From Bacteroidota bacterium (GTDB taxonomy: Bacteria; Bacteroidota; Ignavibacteria; Ignavibacteriales; Ignavibacteriaceae), in contig JAKAKL010000147.1 in the NCBI GenBank assembly GCA_021824565.1, positions 1-38,222 on the forward strand: a stretch of 38,222 nt of DNA, in the 5' to 3' direction. This document shows, piece by piece, positions 32,088-38,222 of this stretch (position 1 is the stretch's first letter; each line of letters starts with the position of its first letter). Below the pieces are notes generated by a model. The model saw only the letters and a list, made by a program, of their open reading frames with translations, searched no databases and was not told where the DNA came from. The translations under genes and the position numbers were made by a program.

Positions 32088-33626
32088 ATGATTTATTTCT
32101 CTTTCATCGGCAACCACGATAAAATCTCATCTTCAAATGAGTACGGCGCATTTTATAATATCTTCATCAATTACAAAAACGATATTTCTAAAATATTTGT
32201 TTTCACAACACCTAAAACTGATAGAGCCGATTATACCGAAATCGCAAATGAAAATATTAAAATAATAAAATCTATAAAAAAAGAAATTGAAATAACTCCA
32301 GTTCAAATTGACTTAGCAAATCCAGTTGACTTTGATTTAGTTTATCCCAAAATGCTGGATGCTTTATTAAATATAATTGAAGAAAACAATATTAAGGATG
32401 ATGAGAAAATAATTAATATCACCTCCGGCACTCCCACAATGTCGGCTTGCTGGGTTTTACTTGCTCAATCCGGACTAATCAAAAATACAAAATTAGTTCA
32501 GTCATTTGAGCAGCAATACTCCCGAAGTGGCAAGACCACACGGGAAGTTAATTTTGATATTGATGATTTTCCAACAATTAAGGCTCCTTCGGCGCTAAAG
32601 CGGCAGCTTACCATTACCTCCCGCGAAAATAAGGAACTGAAAAATAAATTAGTTCAAGAAGAATTGGATAGAAAAGTACCTGATTTAATCGGTACATCCA
32701 AAGCAATAAGAGATGTAAAAGATCAGATTGTTCATGATATAAATGATAAAACACATGTTTTAATAATCGGCGAAAGAGGAACCGGTAAGGAAGTAATTGC
32801 AAATTCAATATGGAAATTATATCATAAAAAAAATGACGAAAAGTTGAAAACAGTTGACTGCGGTTCATTTCCAAAAGAACTAATCCAGTCTGAATTATTC
32901 GGTCATACAAAAAATGCTTTTACCGGCGCTAATACTGAAAGGGAAGGCATCCTATCATTAGCAAAAGATAAAATGATTTTCCTTGATGAGATTGGAAACC
33001 TGTCTCTAGATGGTCAGCAGAAACTTTTAAGAGTTCTTTCACATGGCGAAATAAGAAAGTTAGGTTCAGATGAAGTTGACAATATAAGTATTCAAATAAT
33101 TGCTGCAACTAATAAAAACATAGATGACCCGGAACTATTTGCGCAGGATATTAAAGACAGGTTCGACGAAATAATATCCCTTCCTCCATTAAAGAACAGA
33201 AAAGAAGATATTCCTTTGCTGATAGATCATTTTATGAAGATATACTCAGGAAGCAATAAAACCTTATCACCTATCCAGATTGATAAAGCATTATATAAGA
33301 AATTAATTAATTTTGACTGGCCCGGCAATATAAGACAGCTAGAGAAATGGGTGCAAAAAATAATACGCAGATTCAGCGAAGGCGGAACCATAAAATTAGA
33401 AAACCTGCCGGAAAGATTTATAGATGACCTTATCGACGACAACTCAGACGATTTTATTCTGCCGGAACTTCCGCTGCTAATACCATTAGATGACTATGTT
33501 GAAAAAATTAGGGAGAAAGCAAGAAAAATGTCGGACAATAATATGTCGGAGGTAGACAGACTTCTAAATCAAAAATTAGGGACAGAGAAACAGAGGCAGT
33601 ACAGGGAAAGGAATAAGAAAGAGTAA
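32088..33626 (+). CDS. RtcR-like sigma-54 activator with CARF-type sensor domain
   Basis: A 512-residue regulator. Residues 1-180 form an RtcR/CARF-like Rossmann domain: MIYFSFIGNHD at the N-terminus and INITSGTPTMSACWVLLA (109-126), the nucleotide-binding loop shared with CRISPR-associated CARF proteins. Residues ~205-430 are a sigma-54-interacting AAA+ domain: GERGTGKE (Walker A, 228-235), NAFTGA (276-281; normally GAFTGA), MIFLDEIG (Walker B, 296-303) and FDWPGNIRQLEKW. The last ~45 residues are basic (SEVDRLLNQKLGTEKQRQYR) and may bind DNA. E. coli RtcR senses RNA 2',3'-cyclic phosphate ends and activates RNA repair genes. No rtcBA is present here, and the neighbours are defence-type genes with sigma-54-like promoters. 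Confidence 0.85.
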   Translation: MIYFSFIGNHDKISSSNEYGAFYNIFINYKNDISKIFVFTTPKTDRADYTEIANENIKIIKSIKKEIEITPVQIDLANPVDFDLVYPKMLDALLNIIEENNIKDDEKIINITSGTPTMSACWVLLAQSGLIKNTKLVQSFEQQYSRSGKTTREVNFDIDDFPTIKAPSALKRQLTITSRENKELKNKLVQEELDRKVPDLIGTSKAIRDVKDQIVHDINDKTHVLIIGERGTGKEVIANSIWKLYHKKNDEKLKTVDCGSFPKELIQSELFGHTKNAFTGANTEREGILSLAKDKMIFLDEIGNLSLDGQQKLLRVLSHGEIRKLGSDEVDNISIQIIAATNKNIDDPELFAQDIKDRFDEIISLPPLKNRKEDIPLLIDHFMKIYSGSNKTLSPIQIDKALYKKLINFDWPGNIRQLEKWVQKIIRRFSEGGTIKLENLPERFIDDLIDDNSDDFILPELPLLIPLDDYVEKIREKARKMSDNNMSEVDRLLNQKLGTEKQRQYRERNKKE

Positions 33627-33658
33627 CATCCATTCTGTAAAAAGTAACATATGTAACC
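33623..33658 (+). promoter_or_regulatory. Candidate activator-binding repeats (UAS 2)
   Basis: GTAACAT at 33623-33629 and 33644-33650 (21 bp apart) and GTAACC at 33653-33658 lie just after the regulator stop and 52-87 bp before the -24 GG. An ATTCTG...CAGAAT dyad also frames part of the region. GTAAC is the reverse complement of the GTTAC pentamers at 29178-29202. The third copy begins 57 bp before the GG, as the second GTTAC copy does at the other promoter. Confidence 0.5.
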
Positions 33659-33708
33659 AGAATATTAAACAGAACCTTATTAACAAAGTAATTTGGTTCA
33701 AAACATAA

Positions 33709-33724
33709 TGGCATGTCATTTGTG
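33709..33724 (+). promoter_or_regulatory. Sigma-54 promoter upstream of the helicase operon
   Basis: TGGCATG-TCAT-TTGTG has GG at 33710-33711 and G at 33722, ten bases apart as required. As at 29254, the -12 element reads TTGT instead of TTGC. The predicted start near 33735 would give a leader of only about four bases before the ATG at 33739, which is unusual. Confidence 0.55.
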
Positions 33725-33738
33725 TTTAATAGGGTGCT

Positions 33739-34200
33739 ATGGAAACAACATCATACATAAAAAATAAAAATAAATTAAAAAATGCAGTTCAATTTATTGG
33801 ACAACTAAAAAATTGGAAAGTAATTGAAGCTAATGGGTTGAACAAATGGATTATATACGAGAAGGGAGAACTTTTAGCACGAATTGAATATGAGTTAACA
33901 CCGGAAAATTTATTATTAAAAATTTCTACCCCGGTTTTAGATAATGTTTCTATTTCGGACGAAATTATGGTAAGACCTTTGTTGCTTGAAAAAAATATTA
34001 GGGAAATATTAAAATCCGATAGACTTGTATTAATTGATGATATATTTTATTTATACAAAAATGTAAAAATCGATATTAAAAAACAGAATTTTAAAGCACA
34101 TCTATTAAACATTTTATCCGAAATTATTACTTCGGTCGACATTATATCGGTAAATGTGGAGATAAAAATAAATAACTTTATGCAAACAAGGCTTAATTAA
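33739..34200 (+). CDS. Small protein of unknown function, first gene of helicase operon
   Basis: A 153-residue soluble protein with no signal peptide, cysteines or catalytic motif that I can see. The secondary structure suggests alpha+beta: an N-terminal helix (NKLKNAVQFIGQLKNW), a beta meander (KWIIYEKGELLARIEYEL), and a C-terminal helix-strand (FKAHLLNILSEIITSVDIISVNVEI). It lies under the second sigma-54-type promoter and three bases before the NERD-helicase gene, so the two are co-expressed. It may be an accessory or sensor subunit of that nuclease-helicase. I do not recognise the family. Confidence 0.6.
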   Translation: METTSYIKNKNKLKNAVQFIGQLKNWKVIEANGLNKWIIYEKGELLARIEYELTPENLLLKISTPVLDNVSISDEIMVRPLLLEKNIREILKSDRLVLIDDIFYLYKNVKIDIKKQNFKAHLLNILSEIITSVDIISVNVEIKINNFMQTRLN

Positions 34201-34203
34201 AAA

Positions 34204-36069
34204 ATGGCTGTTATTTATCCTGACTTAGAGACAATTATAAATCTTAAACAAAAACCTGAAAAAGGAGAGATTCATTTACTGGAGTTTTTAATTAATAATT
34301 TAAATGACGACTATGAAATTTATTTTCAACCTTATTTAAATGGAGATAGACCTGACATTGTTGTACTTCGAAAAGATTCCGGGTTGTTAATAATAGAAGT
34401 TAAAGATTGGGATTTGGTTAATTACACAGTTGATAGAAAAGGAAGATGGAGCCTTTTGGACGGAACAATGATTAAATCTCCTTTTTCACAAGTTCAAAGT
34501 TATAAAGAAAACATTTTCGAGTTGCATATTGATGATCTATTATCCAAGCAAATCAAAAATTCCCAAATGTTCACTACTGTTTCCTGCGCGGTGTATTTTC
34601 ATAATTATTCTTTAAACGAAATAAATAAATTAATATTTCCGGAGGGAAGCGAAGAAAAATATAAAAAATGGTTGAACTATATTACTATTTGGGGAAATAA
34701 TTCTCTGAGAAATAATATTTTACAAGATTTTTTACATAAGAAGTATTTGGATAGAAAATCAAAATTATTTGATTTTGATTTATACTTAAAGATAAAAAGA
34801 TATTTACAACCGCCTAGACACTTAATCGAGCAAGGAAAAGAAATCAGATATTCGGATGAGCAAAGACAGTTAATAGTTAGTAAACCCGGCGATCAAAAAA
34901 TAAAGGGTGTGGCCGGTTGCGGAAAAACTCTAGTACTTGCCAAGAGAGCTGTAAATGCATATCTAAGAACTAAAGGGAAAGTATTAATCCTAACATATAA
35001 TATCACACTTCGGAATTATATACATGATAAAATAAATGAAGTTAGAGAAGATTTCGGGTGGGATAATTTTTTAATTCTGCATTACCATGAATTCTTTACA
35101 AGCCAGGCAAATAATTTTAACTTAACATTAGACACCAAAACATCTTATGAAGAAAATGATTTTTTTGAAAGAGTAAAAGTAAAGTTGCCAAAATATGAAG
35201 CAATTTTTATAGACGAAGCGCAAGATTATAAGTACGAATGGTTTTTCATTATTAAAAAGTATTTCCTTACTCAAGGTGGTGAATTTGTAATTTTTGCGGA
35301 TGAAAAGCAAAATATTTACGAAAGAAATTTGGACACTGATAAAAAGACTAAGACTAATATCCCAGGGAGATGGAATGAACAGCTAAAAACAACAAAGCGC
35401 TTATCAAATTCTATAATTCAATTAACTAATAATTTTCAAAATACTTTTTGGAAGAATAAGTATGTACTGGATAATATAAAATTAAATCCCTCTCAGCAAG
35501 AATTATTTTCTGATGAAAAAATTGTATATAAGTTTATAGAAGGAAATATAAATTCTACTAATATAGTGAATTATATTTTTGAAACTATATATAATAATAA
35601 TATCCATTCAAATGATATTGGCATTCTTGGTCCTGAAATTGATTATTTGAGGGAAGTTGATTTAAATATTAGAAAGTTAAAAAAAGAGAAAACGAGAACT
35701 ATGTTTGAGACTCATGAGATATATGAGTATTTAAAAAATAAATATATTGAGAAAGGCATGAAAGGTGATAATCTTAACAAAAGCCTTAAAGAAGAGGTCG
35801 AAAGAGTACGTCGAAGCAAAAAATTTAATTTTTGGATGAATCCGGGTACAATAAAAATTTCTACTATTCATAGTTTTAAGGGCTGGGAGATTGATACATT
35901 ATTTTTAATAATTACTGAAAAAATAGAAGAAAAATATATATTTTTGGAAGAATTAATCTATACAGCACTTACGAGAGCTAAAAGGAATTTATGTATTATT
36001 AATTTCAATAATACAAATATTCATGTATTCTTTAAAAATAATATTAATAATGAATCTACAATAATCTAA
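34204..36069 (+). CDS. NERD nuclease - SF1 (UvrD/Rep-like) helicase fusion
   Basis: A 621-residue protein. Residues ~15-180 form a NERD nuclease domain: GDRPDIVVLRKDSGLLIIEVKDW with D51, E65 and K67 as a PD-(D/E)xK active site. Residues ~215-620 are a superfamily 1A helicase: YSDEQRQLI (Q-motif), GVAGCGKT (Walker A, 235-242), ILTYNITLRNYI (motif Ia), DEAQD (337-341, Walker B), STIHSFKGWE and YTALTRAKRNL (motif VI). One-protein NERD/helicase enzymes (the staphylococcal Nhi type) degrade phage DNA. It is transcribed with the preceding small gene, and a retron RNA follows immediately, so it may be the retron's partner as well as a stand-alone defence. The overall architecture is secure. Confidence 0.85.
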   Translation: MAVIYPDLETIINLKQKPEKGEIHLLEFLINNLNDDYEIYFQPYLNGDRPDIVVLRKDSGLLIIEVKDWDLVNYTVDRKGRWSLLDGTMIKSPFSQVQSYKENIFELHIDDLLSKQIKNSQMFTTVSCAVYFHNYSLNEINKLIFPEGSEEKYKKWLNYITIWGNNSLRNNILQDFLHKKYLDRKSKLFDFDLYLKIKRYLQPPRHLIEQGKEIRYSDEQRQLIVSKPGDQKIKGVAGCGKTLVLAKRAVNAYLRTKGKVLILTYNITLRNYIHDKINEVREDFGWDNFLILHYHEFFTSQANNFNLTLDTKTSYEENDFFERVKVKLPKYEAIFIDEAQDYKYEWFFIIKKYFLTQGGEFVIFADEKQNIYERNLDTDKKTKTNIPGRWNEQLKTTKRLSNSIIQLTNNFQNTFWKNKYVLDNIKLNPSQQELFSDEKIVYKFIEGNINSTNIVNYIFETIYNNNIHSNDIGILGPEIDYLREVDLNIRKLKKEKTRTMFETHEIYEYLKNKYIEKGMKGDNLNKSLKEEVERVRRSKKFNFWMNPGTIKISTIHSFKGWEIDTLFLIITEKIEEKYIFLEELIYTALTRAKRNLCIINFNNTNIHVFFKNNINNESTII

Positions 36070-36076
36070 GGTTATA

Positions 36077-36226
36077 AAAAAGCACTTGTGTAAGCGATAT
36101 AAATTTGGACTGTGTAACTGCAGTCGTAATTTCAAGGTGTTATTATACTTTATTAGGTCTAGTGAAATCCTTATACAATAGAATAGACCTACCATGATAA
36201 GCAGATATATCCGGCAAGTGCTTTTT
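36077..36226 (+). ncRNA. Retron msr-msd RNA
   Basis: The 12-base a1 repeat AAAAAGCACTTG (36077-36088) and its complement CAAGTGCTTTTT (a2, 36215-36226) bound ~150 bases and end eight bases before the reverse transcriptase ATG. After a1 comes TGTAAGCG, resembling the conserved branching-guanosine context (AGC) of known retrons. A GACTG/CAGTC stem-loop follows (msr). Then TAGGTCTA and TAGACCTA form an 8-bp stem extended by TTATTAT/ATGATAA, a plausible msd hairpin. Order and size fit a retron ncRNA. The exact cDNA ends cannot be read. Confidence 0.75.
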
Positions 36227-36234
36227 AATTTTAT

Positions 36235-38115
36235 ATGACAAAAAATATTTATACTGAAATATTTAATAACAAGTATTCTGCTACTTTAAAAGAAAAGATT
36301 AATAATCATAATATTGATGAAATAAGAGATTATATTGGTAAAAGAAGGTTTTCTAATCAATATTTAAACTGGTTATTAAAGCATAACGAGATCAGTAGTG
36401 ACGCTAAAAATATATTTGCAGATGAAATTAAAAAAAGAAAAGTAGTAAATGATAAATTACTCCAAGATTTTTTACTAATATTCAATAAGGAAAGTGTTGT
36501 AAAGTTCCTAAATACAAAAATAAGATCTTTAACTTATGTTTTATATGTAATTAGTGAGAATAAAAAATACACCGAATTTACTATTAAGAAAAAAAATGGT
36601 AAGGAAAGGATTATTTCATCACCAAATCTTGCATTAAAAAAATGGCAAAAGAAACTTAACGAAGTTTTGCAATTATGTTATATTAATAAAATAGCTGTAC
36701 ATGGTTTTATTGCTAACAAATCGATTATTACAAATGCATTTACACATATAAAAAAAAGGAACGTACTTAATATTGATATAAAAGATTTTTTCCCCTCTAT
36801 TAATTTTGGCAGAATAAGGGGTTTGTTTCTTAATAGTCCATTTAATTTTACGAAAGAAGCTGCCACTATATTAGCTCAAATTTGCACTTTTAAGAATCAA
36901 TTACCTCAAGGAGCACCTACCTCACCGATAATATCAAATTTTATTTGCAGCCGTTTAGATCAAAAAATGACAAAATTAGGACAGAAGTATTATTGTACTT
37001 ATACAAGATATGCTGATGATATTACTTTCTCTAATACAAAAAACAACTTACCAGAAAACTTAATCGAAGAAATAATAAATATAATACGTGAAGAAGGCTT
37101 TGAGGTTAATGAAGCTAAAGTTAGAAATCAAACAAGGGTAGTGAGACAGGAAGTTACCGGTCTTACGGTGAATGAAAAGATAAACATAAACCGTAAATAT
37201 ATTCGTAAGGTTAGGGCTATATTACATTCGTGGGAAACAGAAGGTTATGAAACTGCTTCAAAGAAGTTCTTTGGGAAATATGATAGGCATAGATATAAAA
37301 GACCGAGTTTAAGAACTTCAATTAAGGGTAAAATTGAGTTCATAGGAAGCATACGTGGGAAAAATGATGATTTATACAAGAAATTATTAGAGAGATATAA
37401 AGTGCTTATAGGAGATCCGAATGTTGAGAAATATGAGGTATATAGAGAAGCAAAAAAACAAGAAAGAGAAAAGTTTAATAAAGCAATTGAATCTAAAAAG
37501 AAATTAAAATGGATGAACTATGATAAAGAGTTAAAACATAATCCTAAGGAGTTGGTAAAAAGTTTGCAGTTACTTTCTAATCCTAGTGCTAATTTGAGAA
37601 ATTTAGTACATAAACCCAGTCAAAATGAAAGTTTTGATTTACCTTCAATTTTTAGAGCGGCAAGGTGTGAATTTAATAAGATAAAAGTCAACTTACCTTC
37701 ATTTGTCCGTCATTTAATAGAGAAAAAACTATTTGAAGTTTATAAGAAAAATGGTTTCGAAATATGGAATAAAAACAAACTATGCCCTCTGGTATCGGAT
37801 GAACAGTTTTATAAGCAAATACAATCATTTAAGAGAAAATATCGATTTGGGAAAGCCGATATTGAAGAAACAAATCTATATACGGCATTGCAAAAAATGA
37901 TTAAAGAAGATGATTTATCAAAGCTTATTGGGAAAATAGATATTGATGTTAAAGTCGAAGAAGCTAACTTTTATACTGACGTTGATGCAGTGATAATATC
38001 AATTAGAAAAATATTAAATATGTGCATAAGATTTGGCAAAGATGATAATTATAAATTGAAAATTGACTATTATAAAGAAGGTAGAAGAAAAATTCTTGAA
38101 ATATGTCATCTATAA
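36235..38115 (+). CDS. Retron reverse transcriptase with unknown C-terminal extension
   Basis: A 626-residue protein. RT motifs: NIDIKDFFP (motif A, D181/D184 region, from 179), LPQGAPTSP (motif B, from 223), RYADDITF (motif C, YADD 259-262) and VTGLTVN (from 307), the VTG signature that distinguishes retron RTs, followed by SIKGKIEFIGSIRG. A typical retron RT ends near residue 390. A further ~235 residues follow (a Lys/Glu-rich linker to ~430, then a helical domain with SIFRAARCEFNKI, FVRHLIEKKLFEVY and a C-terminal ISIRKILNMCIRF) that I do not recognise. This extension is the likely fused effector. The msr-msd RNA lies directly upstream. Confidence 0.85.
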   Translation: MTKNIYTEIFNNKYSATLKEKINNHNIDEIRDYIGKRRFSNQYLNWLLKHNEISSDAKNIFADEIKKRKVVNDKLLQDFLLIFNKESVVKFLNTKIRSLTYVLYVISENKKYTEFTIKKKNGKERIISSPNLALKKWQKKLNEVLQLCYINKIAVHGFIANKSIITNAFTHIKKRNVLNIDIKDFFPSINFGRIRGLFLNSPFNFTKEAATILAQICTFKNQLPQGAPTSPIISNFICSRLDQKMTKLGQKYYCTYTRYADDITFSNTKNNLPENLIEEIINIIREEGFEVNEAKVRNQTRVVRQEVTGLTVNEKININRKYIRKVRAILHSWETEGYETASKKFFGKYDRHRYKRPSLRTSIKGKIEFIGSIRGKNDDLYKKLLERYKVLIGDPNVEKYEVYREAKKQEREKFNKAIESKKKLKWMNYDKELKHNPKELVKSLQLLSNPSANLRNLVHKPSQNESFDLPSIFRAARCEFNKIKVNLPSFVRHLIEKKLFEVYKKNGFEIWNKNKLCPLVSDEQFYKQIQSFKRKYRFGKADIEETNLYTALQKMIKEDDLSKLIGKIDIDVKVEEANFYTDVDAVIISIRKILNMCIRFGKDDNYKLKIDYYKEGRRKILEICHL

Positions 38116-38181
38116 TGCTTAAGTTGGAAAGATACTTTTGAAAAATTAACTTATGTATAACAAAACTTCAGGAGTATCAAA

Positions 38182-38222
38182 ATGCCGTCAGAAAAAAGAA
38201 AACACAGCGCAGAGTTCAAAGT
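38182..38222 (+). CDS. IS3-family transposase OrfA, start only (runs off the window)
   Basis: The last bases encode MPSEKRKHSAEFK, matching the opening of IS3-type OrfA proteins (the usual form is a basic stretch then [YH]S.EFK). AGGAGT lies nine bases before the ATG. An insertion sequence therefore begins at about 38.12-38.18 kb and marks the right flank of the retron; its left inverted repeat is not certain. Confidence 0.65.
   Translation, partial: MPSEKRKHSAEFK

Noticed and set aside
32088-33626. The CARF-type domain as part of a type III CRISPR system
   Set aside because: No cas genes or CRISPR repeats are in the window. The AAA+ sigma-54 domain fits the RtcR family better.

Overview
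The window looks like a chromosomal segment of an Ignavibacteria/Bacteroidota-type bacterium. The main clues are two secreted proteins with type IX secretion C-terminal sorting domains (an NYPNPFNP-type signature), two PorV/PorQ-family barrels, a DUF6515 protein, multihaem c-type cytochromes, weak or absent Shine-Dalgarno sites on many genes, and a low-to-moderate GC backbone with AT-richer islands. All family assignments come from motif reading, not database searches.

Layout. (1) 1-5050: a minus-strand string of small, unrelated genes: a membrane peptide, a VapBC-like toxin-antitoxin pair, a predicted PD-(D/E)xK-like nuclease, a HEPN-like protein with a small membrane protein, and an HExxH protein. 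They are separated by folded sites that closely resemble integron attC sites, including paired extrahelical T and G bases six nucleotides apart, so this is probably an integron cassette array with its integrase outside the window. (2) 5050-5930: hairpin-rich, REP/MITE-like DNA. (3) 5939-7271: an internally duplicated protein of unknown function next to a degenerate 21-bp tandem array that keeps exact phase over at least 483 bp. (4) 7600-19971: backbone genes: an MFS transporter; a TPR lipoprotein, NodB-type deacetylase, GT2 glycosyltransferase and radical SAM protein with overlapping or abutting genes; a DUF1207-like barrel and a site-2 protease; and a lipoprotein, T9SS beta-propeller and PorV-like barrels.

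(5) 20145-25947: a minus-strand respiratory operon with 34 haem-binding motifs in four cytochromes (9, 4, 14 and 7) plus an outer-membrane barrel, probably an extracellular electron-transfer conduit. (6) 26386-27312: a scar of IS256-type transposase and RND-pump fragments and a short tandem repeat. (7) 27506-28603: a SpoIIE-type phosphatase.

(8) 29178-38115: a very AT-rich defence-type island. It holds an OLD/DUF3696-like ATPase with a PLD-like partner, an RtcR-like regulator (CARF-type sensor fused to a sigma-54 activator), a small unknown protein, a NERD-nuclease/SF1-helicase fusion, and a retron whose reverse transcriptase carries an unrecognised C-terminal extension and is preceded by a credible msr-msd RNA. 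Two near-consensus sigma-54 promoters, each with GTTAC-type repeats about 57 bp upstream of the -24 element, sit before the ATPase operon and before the helicase operon, on either side of the regulator gene. I infer an inducible two-operon system switched on by a nucleotide or RNA-end signal. An IS3-type orfA starts at the right edge.
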